Shown: piece by piece, positions 35,915 to 44,643 of the stretch
Layout of the letters: every line of letters begins with the position of its first letter
Numbering within the stretch: the first letter of the stretch is position 1
Assembly: GCA_020852815.1 (NCBI GenBank)
Contig: JADZAN010000030.1
Location: 1-64,000, forward strand
Length of the DNA stretch: 64,000 bases
Direction: 5' to 3'
DNA from: Gemmatimonadaceae bacterium
Lineage (GTDB): Bacteria; Gemmatimonadota; Gemmatimonadetes; Gemmatimonadales; Gemmatimonadaceae
Position numbers and translations under genes: made by a program
The notes under the pieces: model-generated
The model's database searches: none
Told to the model about the DNA's origin: nothing
What the model saw: only the letters and a program-made list of their open reading frames with translations

Positions 35915-36582
35915 TCACCCCTCCGGCGCGAGGAAATACACCGGCTGCAACGGAAAGCGCCGCCGCGCCCCTTCCTCGACCTTGGCGTAGTGCTCCGTCC
36001 ACAGCTTCACGAGCCGCTCCAGGTCCACCGGCGTCACCCGTCGCGTCGTCTGCGACCGCGCCTCGTCGATCGCGTCGCGGGTGAAGCCGCCGGCATTCAC
36101 GAAGATCCCCACATCGTCGGTGCCGAGGAGCGCCATGAAGGCGCGGAGGCCGTCGACTGCAACCTTCTGCTGCTGGCGCTTGACCTGGACCTTGATGCGC
36201 GGGAGCGTGGTGCCCAACGGGTCGTTGAAGGCGAGGATGTCGACGCCGCCATCCTTGCCGGGTTGGGCGATCCATCCCACGTGATACCCCATGGCGCCGA
36301 GGAGGGCGGCGACGAGGTGACCAGCCATCGCCCCGCATCCTTCACCAGCCAGCCGGCCTTCACGAAGGGGATCGAGGTGAAGCGCACGACCTTCTCGTAG
36401 CGCTGCGCCCCGGAGGCGTACTCGCCCGACTCGTAGTCGGTGGGCGGAAATCGCCGCGCGAGGCGTTCGATGACGTCGGAGGCGCGAAGTCCTTCGCTCT
36501 CGTTCCGCAGGACATCGAACACTCCGCGCATGAGCGCAGCGCGGCGCTGGAAGCTGACATGAGCGGTCGACTTGGGGGTCAT
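35915..36582 (-). pseudogene. Mrr-type restriction endonuclease, frameshifted
   Basis: The N-terminal part (36582 to ~36330; FQRRAALMRGVFDVLRNESE, LARRFPPTDYESGEYASG, GWLVKDAGRWLV) is a winged-helix domain. The C-terminal part (~36328 to 35915; MGYHVGWIAQPGKDGGVDIL, IKVQVKRQQQKVAVDGL, VGIFVNAGGFTRDAIDEA) is the Mrr catalytic domain with the D and QVK motifs. The parts lie in different frames, with the change near 36310-36330, close to a GGGG run. It might be a real inactivation, a phase-variable site, or a sequence error. ATG overlaps the hsdS stop (ATGA), so it belongs to the restriction operon. Confidence 0.8.
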
Positions 36583-37937
36583 CGGCGGCGAGGGCGTGCG
36601 GGGGACTTGGACTTGGCTCGCGTTCGAGGCGCGCGCGATTCGGATGCCTCGCGCTCGGCGCGGATGCGTTCGAGGAGGGCGGAGGCCGGTTCGTCGTTAG
36701 GGTTCTGGGGGACGAGTTTGCCTTCGAAGGCGTGCTTGAGGATGGATTGGCGGAGACGGGAGGCGCGGAGGAGTTGAACGTCTATGTCCGCTATGCACCT
36801 CCGGCTTGCCTCCACCCTCTCATCTACAATCAACGCAACGCGCTGTTGTTCCTCGATGCTCAATGGCGCTGGCAGCTCGATTCGCTCGATGTCCTGCTGA
36901 TTGATCTTGTAAATGCCCGCAGTAGTTCGTGCCGCTTCCTCGATCTGTCGCCGAACGAGGAGTGAATCCCACGCGATTCGCAGATACTCGGGCAGCAGCT
37001 TCGACGTGTCCGGTCGCGCCCGAATCAGCGTATCGGGATAAGCAACGTCCGTACTCAGATCTCCAACGAGTCCGCCTCGCCCGACGAGAGTGCGCGAGCC
37101 GTTCCCTCGGGAAATGAGAAAGTCCCCTGATCGAATGAGGAACGGACGCGCTGCCTGCGCATCCCAAGCTCCGATCTTGCACTCGGACTGATCGACGATC
37201 CCTGACTTAAGGCAGGTGAGTCGAAGAACACGGAATCCCCGTTCGGCGGTCGGAACGGACCTGCCGTTCGCGAGCGGCGCCGCGAGCATGGTGCCAAAAC
37301 GGAGAGATGGATACTGCGAGAGAGCGTTGTCGCGGATCGCCTCAACAAGTCGGATCGCATTCGCCCGCGCCCGCTCCAACCCCGCCACTGCCGCATCCAG
37401 CTCCGACAGGTGCTCCTCGAGCGCGGCAACGATGCGGCGCTGCTCGGCGAAAGGTGGGATGGGGATCGGAATCTCGGCAGCCCGCCTACCGGATACCTCC
37501 ATGAATGTCGTTCCACTCGCGAACTCCCGAATCAGATCGGTATTGCCTGACAGGTACCAGTACACATAGTCAGATATGAGTCCGTCGCGGAGCACGAAGC
37601 TCTTGAAGCCCTGATTCGTTGATACTGGACAGGCGGCGATTGCGACGTATCCAACCGGGGCGCGCGAGGACAGCAACACCGCGCCCGCCGGCATTAGGCG
37701 AGCGCCCGAGTGCTGAAGCCCGACCGGTGTGATCGAACGGCTCCCAGTTGTGATCGACTTCGAACGATAGCCCGACAGATCGGCAGGGGTGATCCAGGGT
37801 ATCGTTCCACCCCAGTACTGAGGCGACTTCGTATCAGGAGTACCACCGCCCACGACCTCTGCGACGTCCGTCATGGTCTTCCATGACCATGAGTCCGGGA
37901 TGCTCCACCTGTGGCCGTTCTTGCGTTGTTCACTCAC
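36579..37937 (-). CDS. hsdS: Type I restriction-modification specificity subunit HsdS
   Basis: 452 residues from a GTG overlapping the hsdR stop (GTGA). Two target-recognition domains: the first starts IPDSWSWKTMTDVAEVVGGG and PWITPADLSGYRSKS, the second covers ~230-340. Each is followed by a conserved helical repeat, PPFAEQRRIVAALEEHLSEL and IEEQQRVALIVDERVEASRR, which act as spacers and bind HsdM. The C-terminal tail is basic (RTRAKSKSPARPRRR). It sets the DNA sequence recognised by the complex. The target cannot be predicted by eye. Confidence 0.92.
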   Translation of the reverse strand: MSEQRKNGHRWSIPDSWSWKTMTDVAEVVGGGTPDTKSPQYWGGTIPWITPADLSGYRSKSITTGSRSITPVGLQHSGARLMPAGAVLLSSRAPVGYVAIAACPVSTNQGFKSFVLRDGLISDYVYWYLSGNTDLIREFASGTTFMEVSGRRAAEIPIPIPPFAEQRRIVAALEEHLSELDAAVAGLERARANAIRLVEAIRDNALSQYPSLRFGTMLAAPLANGRSVPTAERGFRVLRLTCLKSGIVDQSECKIGAWDAQAARPFLIRSGDFLISRGNGSRTLVGRGGLVGDLSTDVAYPDTLIRARPDTSKLLPEYLRIAWDSLLVRRQIEEAARTTAGIYKINQQDIERIELPAPLSIEEQQRVALIVDERVEASRRCIADIDVQLLRASRLRQSILKHAFEGKLVPQNPNDEPASALLERIRAEREASESRAPRTRAKSKSPARPRRR

Positions 37938-40849
37938 GCCGCCACCACCCCCGTCACCTCGTCAATCACTTCCTTCAACTCCTCCCCAAACACCCGATGC
38001 GCCGCCCCCAGCCCACCGCGCTGCGCGAACGGCGCATACTCGAAGTCATCCACGTCGATCTCCACGTTGGCCGCCAGGTGGTCGACGATCTCCGCCAACC
38101 ACGCCTTCTGTTCCGTACTGAACCGACGACCGCCCGACTCCATCTTCGCGAGCCACGCCGCGAAGCGGGCGCGAGCCACCTCCGGGAACGGAGCGAGCGC
38201 GTCATCGCGATGCGTCGCGAATCGCACGAGCGAGACGACGTCGGTGAGCACGCGCGCCGGCCGGCCGCGCACCCGTGAGCGGTCGAGCAGCTCGTAGGCG
38301 CGCCATACCTCCTCCAGCGCGAGCGGCGGCTTCTGCCGCGCCAGCGTCTCGGTCAGCTCCTGCAGAGCGTCACGCGTGAGGCGACGCCCCTTGGCGCGTC
38401 CATACAGCAGCTGCAAGGCCACGAACTCGTCGCGGTGCGTCGCGATGAACTGCTCGAAGCTCGTGGTGAGCGACTTGGCGCGCGCTCTCGCCTCCGCCGA
38501 GATCCCGGCGTCGACCAGCTCGTCCTTGGAGGCGATGTCGATGACCTGCTCCTTGGAGCGCTTGAGGTCGAGGATGCGCTGGCGGAGCTGCGGATTGGTG
38601 GCGAGCGGGGCGACCGCGTCGCGAATGAGCTGCGCGCGCGCCGCGTCGAAGGCCTGCGCACTCGGCTCCGCCTTGCCACGCAGCCCCTCGTTGCGGCGCG
38701 CCTGCGACTGCGCGAAGTCGGGATCGAGCGCGTGCACGATCGCGTGCGCAAGGTCGCCGAGCGAGCAGCCGTCGGCGGCGTCCTTCACGCTCTCCCGTTC
38801 CGACCTGCCGAGCTGCCTATCGAGTCGCGCCAGGCGACTGGCCACCGACGAGGCGACGTCCGGATCGGTGTTCCCCATCGCGATGGCCTGCAGGAGCTTG
38901 TCGAGCGACACGGTCGGCTCGCGGTCGAGCGGGCGGGAATCGGAGAGATCCTCCTCGCTCACCCCCACGCAGTCGATCATGACAAAGCGCGTCTTGCTGC
39001 TGGCGTCCGGGGTGACGGCCCTGAGGTCGTCGGACCGTATCACGCGCACCCCGCGCCCCTTCATCTGCTCGAAGAGGGTGCGGCTCTTCACCGTGCGCAT
39101 GAACCAGAGGACTTCGAGCGGCTTGACGTCGGTCCCGGTGGCAATCATGTCGACCGTGACGGCGATGCGCGGGTTGAACGAGTTGCGGAAGCTCTGCAGC
39201 AGGTCCTCCGGCTTCACGCCACTCGACTTCCACGTCACGCGCTCGAACTCGGTCCCATCGTCGTTGCGCACCACCTCGACCAAGCGCGCGGTCGAGGTGC
39301 GATAGGTGATCTTCTGCACCGCATCGTTCCCCAGCCCCAGCTCGTCGCGGATGATCTGCACCAGGTCGTCGGCGTGCGAGTCGTCCTTGGCGAAGACGAG
39401 CGTCTTGGGGACGTGCGTTCGCTCAGGGAATACGTCAGGGAGGAATCGATCGCGGAAGGCGCGGACGACGGTGCGGATCTGGTCGGGTGCCACGACATCC
39501 CGGTCGAGCGCCGCGCCATCGTAGGAGAGTTCCTCGTCCAGCTTCTCCCACCGCTTGGCGCGCGTCTCGCGATCGCGCTTGTCGACCCACTGCCCCGCCT
39601 CCACCGTCGATCCCTGCTCGGTGATCTTCGTGCGGATGCGATAGACATCGAAGTCGACGTTGACCCCATCGGCCACCGCCTCCTCGTGCCCGTACTCGGC
39701 GACCACGTTCCCGTTGAAGAAGCCGTAGGTGAGCTTGGACGGCGTGGCGGTGAGCCCGATGAGGAAGGCGTCCCAGTACTCGACGACCTGCCGCCAGAGC
39801 GTGTAGATGCTGCGGTGCGCCTCGTCGACGAAGACGACGTCGAAGGTCTCGATGGGGATGGCGGGATTGTAAACAACGGGGAGCGGCTCCTTGCGCAGGG
39901 CGTCCAGTCCGCCTAACGCTACGGCGACTTCGCCCGCACCGGCTTCGTCGCCTTCCTCCGAAAGATCCTCTTCCCCTTTCAGCATGGAGTAGAGGCGCTG
40001 CACCGTCCCGATCACGACCTTGGCGACCGGGTCGATCTTGTTGTGTGTGAGGCGCTGGACGTTGTAGAGCTCCGTGAACAACCGACCGTCATCCGGCGTG
40101 CGGTAGCTCTGGAACTCCTTGAGCGCTTGCTTGGCCAGGTTAGCGCGATCGACGAGAAAGAGGACGCGCTTCGCCCCGCCGAACTTGATGAGGCGGTAGA
40201 TCGACGAGACCGCGGTGTAGGTCTTCCCGCTCCCCGTGGCCATCTGCACCAAGGCGCGCGGGCGGTTCTTCGCGAGTGAGACCTCCAGGTTGCGCACTGC
40301 CGTCAGCTGCGCCGGCCACATCCCGCGTTCGTCGACCGGAGGGAGCACGGTCAGTCGACCGCGCAGCGACGATGGGTGCAGCGAGAGCGGGTGCGGCTTG
40401 CCACCCTTCTCCGGGAGCCAGAGCGGCTCCGCCGAGAGCCACTCGGCGATGGTCTCCGGGCGGTGGAAGGTGAAGACCTCGCGGCTCTTGGGGACGGGGT
40501 CGAGGCGGTTCGTGAAGCGGGTCTCGACGCCGGTGCTCTGGTAGAGGAAGGGGAGCGGGCGGATGGGGGCCGGGACGCCGCTGGGGACGCCGTTGCCGTA
40601 CTTCTCGCTCTGGAGCTCGAACTCCGTGAGTGGCGTCCCCGAGCGCTTTGCTTCCACCACACCGACGGCCTGACCATCGACATAGAGCAGGTAGTCGGCG
40701 AAGCCGTGGCCCGAACGGAGCGGATACTCGCGGATGGCGACTCCGCGGGCGGCCTGCAGGTTGAGGGCGGACATGTCCTGCATCACCCAACCGGCGGCGG
40801 CCAGCTGGGCGTCGATGTTCAGGCGTGCGCGGGTTTCGGGGGTGGTCAC
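37934..40849 (-). CDS. hsdR: Type I restriction enzyme subunit HsdR
   Basis: 971 residues, EcoEI/type IB-like. The N-terminal nuclease domain shows HGFADYLLYVDGQAVGVVEA then KRSG (the D...ExK core). The helicase part has QMATGSGKTYTAVSSIYRLI (Walker A), VVFVDEAHRSIY (DEAH), LIGLTATPSK (motif III), and motif VI-like FEQMKGRGVRVIRSDD. HsdR cuts unmodified DNA far from the site after ATP-driven translocation. First gene of the operon hsdR-hsdS-mrr, with 4-nt overlaps between genes. Confidence 0.93.
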   Translation of the reverse strand: MTTPETRARLNIDAQLAAAGWVMQDMSALNLQAARGVAIREYPLRSGHGFADYLLYVDGQAVGVVEAKRSGTPLTEFELQSEKYGNGVPSGVPAPIRPLPFLYQSTGVETRFTNRLDPVPKSREVFTFHRPETIAEWLSAEPLWLPEKGGKPHPLSLHPSSLRGRLTVLPPVDERGMWPAQLTAVRNLEVSLAKNRPRALVQMATGSGKTYTAVSSIYRLIKFGGAKRVLFLVDRANLAKQALKEFQSYRTPDDGRLFTELYNVQRLTHNKIDPVAKVVIGTVQRLYSMLKGEEDLSEEGDEAGAGEVAVALGGLDALRKEPLPVVYNPAIPIETFDVVFVDEAHRSIYTLWRQVVEYWDAFLIGLTATPSKLTYGFFNGNVVAEYGHEEAVADGVNVDFDVYRIRTKITEQGSTVEAGQWVDKRDRETRAKRWEKLDEELSYDGAALDRDVVAPDQIRTVVRAFRDRFLPDVFPERTHVPKTLVFAKDDSHADDLVQIIRDELGLGNDAVQKITYRTSTARLVEVVRNDDGTEFERVTWKSSGVKPEDLLQSFRNSFNPRIAVTVDMIATGTDVKPLEVLWFMRTVKSRTLFEQMKGRGVRVIRSDDLRAVTPDASSKTRFVMIDCVGVSEEDLSDSRPLDREPTVSLDKLLQAIAMGNTDPDVASSVASRLARLDRQLGRSERESVKDAADGCSLGDLAHAIVHALDPDFAQSQARRNEGLRGKAEPSAQAFDAARAQLIRDAVAPLATNPQLRQRILDLKRSKEQVIDIASKDELVDAGISAEARARAKSLTTSFEQFIATHRDEFVALQLLYGRAKGRRLTRDALQELTETLARQKPPLALEEVWRAYELLDRSRVRGRPARVLTDVVSLVRFATHRDDALAPFPEVARARFAAWLAKMESGGRRFSTEQKAWLAEIVDHLAANVEIDVDDFEYAPFAQRGGLGAAHRVFGEELKEVIDEVTGVVAA

Positions 40850-41117
40850 GCTTGCTTGGCGTGGAGGCTCGGTGTGTGGAGCGACGGGGACGGCCTCGCG
40901 GAGGGGTGAGCGAAGCGCGAGTGCCCGATCCCATCCCGAGGTGACCCGGCGGGAATCTGCAGAGGGGGGAGGCTGTTGGGGAGGGTAAGGTCGTGCTCGT
41001 CTGCGCGGGGGCAGTTGATCAGCGACCGCCGTCAGCTCTCTGCCGATATCTGGCGCAATTCATAGCGAGGCCTCCAAGAAAGCTCGCTTGGCGGCGAGGC
41101 TCCGCTTCAGACCGATT
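40850..41117. other. Intergenic region upstream of hsdR
   Basis: About 270 bp with the expected promoter of the restriction operon (minus strand) and the end of the small membrane gene. No clear promoter, operator or hairpin seen. Confidence 0.4.
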
Positions 41118-41516
41118 CTATTCGTTTGCGGGCAGCTGTGAACTCGACTGCATCGCAACACGACGCTGGTGCCCTCGGACGCCCCACATGACACTGGCGT
41201 ATAGAATGGAGCTTCCGATGAGCCACCCGATGAATGCGGCGGCAATCAAGAGTCCTCCTTCGATCGAGGAAGCTCCGGCGAGATCGGACGCGAATGGTAG
41301 CAGCATCAGAGTCGTCAGCGCGATCGTGAGACCGACCGCCCTTTGCCCTACCGCGCGCGTTTGGGCGACGCGCCCCCCAACATAGCCGGCGATGACCCCG
41401 CCGAGGATTGGAAGCTTGGAGAGGCAGAGGCCCAGCAACATGATGGTGGCCATGGAGCCGGCAACTCGCTTACCTGAAACCTCCGCCTGATGCTGCTGAT
41501 ACGCGGTCGTCGCCAT
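41118..41516 (-). CDS. Small membrane protein, paralogue of next gene
   Basis: 132 residues. Three hydrophobic segments: ATIMLLGLCLSKLPILGGVI with GYVGGRVAQTRA after it, GLTIALTTLMLLPFASDLA, and GGLLIAAAFIGWLIGSSILY. The motif LPILGGVIAGYVGGRVA matches LPILGPLLAGLVGGKRA in the neighbour at 41636-41983, so the two are paralogues of a small membrane family (DUF5518-like). The tail is basic and polar. Function unknown. Confidence 0.7.
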   Translation of the reverse strand: MATTAYQQHQAEVSGKRVAGSMATIMLLGLCLSKLPILGGVIAGYVGGRVAQTRAVGQRAVGLTIALTTLMLLPFASDLAGASSIEGGLLIAAAFIGWLIGSSILYASVMWGVRGHQRRVAMQSSSQLPANE

Positions 41517-41635
41517 GCGAATACTCGCTGTAGAAAGTTTGCCGTCGACGCTTGAGCACCAGCATGGGCGCTGGTGCAGGACCCGAAGTCGCCGGGCTCG
41601 CGAGTCGGACGTCACGCGAGCCCGGCAGTGCCTCA

Positions 41636-41983
41636 CTAGGCCAGCACACCGCCGATGATCGCACCAATCAGCAGTGGTGTGATGTGTACCAGCGAAAGGG
41701 CTATTCCTCCTGCACCCGCGACGGCCCCGATCAGTGGAAGGCCAGACAACGACGTCGCGAGCATGAACAAGGCAGCTCCGAAGACGATGCCCGGAATGAA
41801 GACCGCCACGATGGCGCTTCCGACCGAGCCCGCGCGTTTTCCTCCGACGAGCCCAGCGAGCAAGGGACCGAGTATCGGAAGCCAGAACAGGAGCATCGAT
41901 AGGAGAAACATCCATGCGATGGCACTGCCGATGCTTCCCTGGGGCTTCACGATGGTGACTGGGACTGTCGACGGCTGTGTCAT
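41636..41983 (-). CDS. Small membrane protein with glycine motif
   Basis: 115 residues, mostly membrane: IAWMFLLSMLLFWLPILGPL, AIVAVFIPGIVFGAALFML and SLVHITPLLIGAIIGGVLA. A conserved-looking LAGLVGGKRAGS lies between the first two helices. Upstream gene of a pair of paralogues on the same strand, with a 119-bp gap. Small membrane proteins with such Gly motifs often have stress-related roles; nothing firm can be said here. Confidence 0.7.
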   Translation of the reverse strand: MTQPSTVPVTIVKPQGSIGSAIAWMFLLSMLLFWLPILGPLLAGLVGGKRAGSVGSAIVAVFIPGIVFGAALFMLATSLSGLPLIGAVAGAGGIALSLVHITPLLIGAIIGGVLA

Positions 41984-42397
41984 TGGCGGGCTCCGTGGTG
42001 TTGGTTGAAGACGTGCGGGACGGCGCGCGACCCGGGGGCGAGCCGTGGGCTCCTTGAGAACGCAGTGGGGCGTCTTCCTGCGAGGAGGTCGCATTCGCCG
42101 CCACTGACGATTGTCTCTGGAACGTTCGCTCGCCCCGTCAGACAAGCGTCACACAGCAGCACCCGGGCGTCCGCGAATCGGCTTTTCTTACCGACGTACG
42201 GTGGCGACTCGCCGCTTCCGCGTACGTCTTGCGCGGCCGACGCAGCCGTCCTGCACCTGGCGGAAGGGTGCCACCGGTCGTTAGTGGTCCGGAGTGCGCT
42301 GGCGGTGGCACCCAGCGGTCGCTTCCCGCCGACTGACGTTCGAATGACGAGTCGCGACTTACTCTGCTGGCCCCAACCCTCCACGAGGCCCGCGATT

Positions 42398-43030
42398 ATG
42401 CCGACCCTGATCCCTCTCCGTCATCCAGCTGTCCGTTGCCTCGGCTCCGGACGCAGGCTCGTTCACACAGCATTCTTCGCGATGCTGCTCGCGCTTCCCA
42501 CCGTGGCGGGCGCGCAGCTCCCCAGGTACGGCGCGATCTCGGCACGCGGATCCGCGTACGCCCGCGCTACGGCCGACTCGTCGTCACCAACCGCCGTGTA
42601 CACCGCAGCGTTCGGGGCAGGAGTCTCATCACCCCCGTCCTCGGGCTACCGCCAGGGATTCGCCGTCGTCGGCAACGTCGATCTCTACCCTTCCAACCTC
42701 CCCATCGGCTTCCGACTGGATGGCTCATGGAGCACCATGTCGGCGAAGGAAGGAACCGCGACCGGCCAACTCAGTGCGCTGTCGCTGGGAGGAATACTGG
42801 GTCTGGCAGGAGAGAAGACCGATCCCGCCATCTGGATCTTCGGCGGTGTTTCTTACGCCAGGGCGGAGCTCTACGACTACGACACACAGGCCGAGTCCAC
42901 TTCAGGGTACTCCGCGGGACATACCGTTGGTGCGGGGATTCGCTTGTCGGCGATGTTCTCCGTGGAGGTGCGTGCTCATACGGTCAATGGAACAACGTGG
43001 ATCCCCGTCACCCTTTCGCTTCGCCCATGA
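42398..43030 (+). CDS. Outer-membrane beta-barrel-like protein
   Basis: 210 residues with a signal peptide (VHTAFFAMLLALPTVAGAQ) after a basic N-region. The mature part is a series of alternating strands with Gly and aromatic residues (VYTAAFGAGVSSPP, FAVVGNVDLYPSNLPIGFRL, SLGGILGLAGEKTDPAIWIF, GHTVGAGIRLSAMFSVEVRA), fitting a small 8-10 stranded barrel in the outer membrane. It is ~170 residues after cleavage, the size of OmpX/OmpA-type barrels. No family assigned. Confidence 0.75.
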   Translation: MPTLIPLRHPAVRCLGSGRRLVHTAFFAMLLALPTVAGAQLPRYGAISARGSAYARATADSSSPTAVYTAAFGAGVSSPPSSGYRQGFAVVGNVDLYPSNLPIGFRLDGSWSTMSAKEGTATGQLSALSLGGILGLAGEKTDPAIWIFGGVSYARAELYDYDTQAESTSGYSAGHTVGAGIRLSAMFSVEVRAHTVNGTTWIPVTLSLRP

Positions 43031-43079
43031 CCGGCCCCCGCACGCTGGTCCCGCGCTTCGGTCGATGAGCCTTCGTGAG

Positions 43080-43585
43080 ACATCGTAGTTCCTCGCCCGC
43101 TCGCCACCGCTCGTGCCGCACGCCAGGACAAATGGGTCCCAGCTTTCGCTGGGAAGGTGGGCGTGGGGGCGGGCGGAGTGCGCGACATCCATCGAGGTCG
43201 ACAACAACCAGTAAGCCGCTGCAACACGGTCGCCGAGCCCGAAACCCGTGCTTCGTGCCTTTGTGCCTTCGTGTGACATCGTGGCTCCTCGCCCGATCGC
43301 CACCGCTCGTGCCGCACGCCAGGACAAATGGGTCCCAGCTTTCGCTGGGAAGGTGGGCGTGGGGGCGGGCGGAGTGCGCGAGATCCATCGAGGTCGACAA
43401 CAACCAGTAAGCCGCTGCAACACGGTCGCCGAGCCCGAAACCCGTGCTTCGTGCCTTCGTGCCTGCGTGCCTTCGTGTGACATCGTGGCTCCTCGCCCGA
43501 TCGCCACCGCTCGTGCCGCACGCCAGTACAAATGGGTCCCAGCTTTCGCTGGGAAGGTGGGCATGGGGGAAGGTGGGCGTGGGGG
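43080..43585. repeat. Tandem ~180-bp repeat with family-B palindrome
   Basis: Nearly three copies of a unit of roughly 180-190 bp. Each contains CTCGCCCGATCGCCACCGCT, then the family-B palindrome GGGTCCCAGCTTTCGCTGGGA, then GGCGGAGTGCGCGA and a tail ending in CGTGCCTTCGTG. Copies start near 43085, 43280 and 43485; the last is shortened. The same palindrome forms arrays at 58.7-59.2 kb and 62.3-63.1 kb. Confidence 0.85.
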
Positions 43586-43631
43586 CGGGCGGGGGGTGCG
43601 TTCCGTTCCTCGCTGCCCCCCAGACACAGCA

Positions 43632-43657
43632 GGGCCCCCAGCTCTCACCGGGGGCCC
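43632..43657 (-). terminator. Probable terminator of the lipoprotein gene
   Basis: A hairpin with an 8-bp stem of GGGCCCCC and GGGGGCCC and a 10-nt loop, about 50 nt after the stop of the minus-strand lipoprotein gene. There is no T-run behind it, so Rho-independent action is likely weak. Confidence 0.5.
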
Positions 43658-43708
43658 CGCGCTCGGAACGTCTCCTCAGCCACAAACGACTCGCAGCGTT
43701 CCCCGCTG

Positions 43709-44170
43709 CTACCGCTTCACCTCAAAATCGCGGCTCCCCTTCGACACCCCATCGAGCCAGACCTCCACCTTGTACTTCCCCACCGGCCAGCCACTCGGCT
43801 TGGCCACGTGGAACTCGGTGACCGAGACCGTGTTGGCCGAGTCGGGGGCGGCGACGGCTTGCGACGTGGAGTCCACCGTCTGGCCGGTCTGGAACGACCA
43901 CTTGGCCACCAGCGTCGCGCTCGGCGCGGTGTTCTCCGTGACGACGGCGAGATAGAACGTGTCGCGGCGTCCGAAGACGCTGGTCGTGTCCGTCACTCGC
44001 TTGTTAGGGCCGAGCTTCTTGCCGAGCTCGATGGTGCTGACCGTGGCTGGCGGCGGCGCGGGGGCGGCGACCGGCGTCGTGTCGATGGGGAGGGCCGGCT
44101 CCTTCTTCTTGCACGCCGTCCCGGCCACGACCACAAACAGGGAAAGCGCCAAGGCTGTGTGCGAACGCAT
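43709..44170 (-). CDS. Small lipoprotein of unknown function
   Basis: 153 residues with signal ALALSLFVVVAGTACKKKEP (lipobox GTAC, Cys ~20). After a Pro/Ala linker (PAPPPATVSTIELGKKLG), the domain contains strands TFYLAVVTENTAPSATLVAK and WPVGKYKVEVWLDG, a sandwich-like fold. Third gene of the dodecin-LysM-lipoprotein run (9-bp gaps). Probably periplasmic or anchored to a membrane. Confidence 0.8.
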   Translation of the reverse strand: MRSHTALALSLFVVVAGTACKKKEPALPIDTTPVAAPAPPPATVSTIELGKKLGPNKRVTDTTSVFGRRDTFYLAVVTENTAPSATLVAKWSFQTGQTVDSTSQAVAAPDSANTVSVTEFHVAKPSGWPVGKYKVEVWLDGVSKGSRDFEVKR

Positions 44171-44178
44171 GGCGGGCC

Positions 44179-44430
44179 TCACAGTGGTGGGAGCTTCAGG
44201 ACCCATCCGATCTGGATGCGGTCGGGGTTCTTGATGACATCACGATTGGCCTCGAAGATCTCCTTCCACTTCGACGCGTCGCCGTAGTGATGCTTGGCGA
44301 TTCCCGAGAGCGTGTCGCCCTTGACGACCGTGTACGTAGGGACTGCGGCTTCCTCCTGGCTCATGGCCTCGGAGGAGCTGCCGGACGTGACGTCGGAGAA
44401 GTCCGGCAGCGGTTCGTTAGGATTGGTCAT
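44179..44430 (-). CDS. LysM-domain protein
   Basis: 83 residues. The C-terminal half is one LysM unit of the YgaU/BON-LysM type: YTVVKGDTLSGIAKHHYGDA, KWKEIFEANRDVIKNPDRIQ, IGWVLKLPPL. No signal peptide is seen (N-terminus polar, acidic), so it is likely cytoplasmic like E. coli YgaU, which binds K+; a peptidoglycan role is also possible. It lies between dodecin and a lipoprotein gene. Confidence 0.9.
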   Translation of the reverse strand: MTNPNEPLPDFSDVTSGSSSEAMSQEEAAVPTYTVVKGDTLSGIAKHHYGDASKWKEIFEANRDVIKNPDRIQIGWVLKLPPL

Positions 44431-44439
44431 TCCGTCACC

Positions 44440-44643
44440 TCAGTCGGCGAGGACGAATGTGACACGGAGCGTGACGCGATACTCGGTGATCTTGCCCTTC
44501 TCCACCTCGACCTTCTGCCCCGCGACCCACGCGCCTTTGACGTTCCGGAGCGTCTTGTTGGCCCGCTTGATGCCGGACGCAATGGCATCGTCGAACGACT
44601 TGGGCGACGAGGCAATGATCTCGGTGACTTTTGCAACAGACAT
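44440..44643 (-). CDS. Dodecin (flavin-storage protein)
   Basis: 67 residues, the full length of dodecins. Sequence features: SVAKVTEIIASSPKSFDDAI, IKRANKTLRNVKGAWVAGQK and YRVTLRVTFVLAD. Trp in GAWV is the flavin-stacking residue. Dodecins form hollow dodecamers that bind riboflavin, FMN or FAD. First gene of a same-strand run with the LysM and lipoprotein genes. Confidence 0.93.
   Translation of the reverse strand: MSVAKVTEIIASSPKSFDDAIASGIKRANKTLRNVKGAWVAGQKVEVEKGKITEYRVTLRVTFVLAD

Noticed and set aside
38435-39916. Plus-strand open frame opposite hsdR (and similar long ones opposite hsdM, nrdJ and the 4.1-6.2 kb gene)
   Set aside because: These are shadows of GC-rich genes. The opposite strand carries clear family motifs, the plus-strand products do not.
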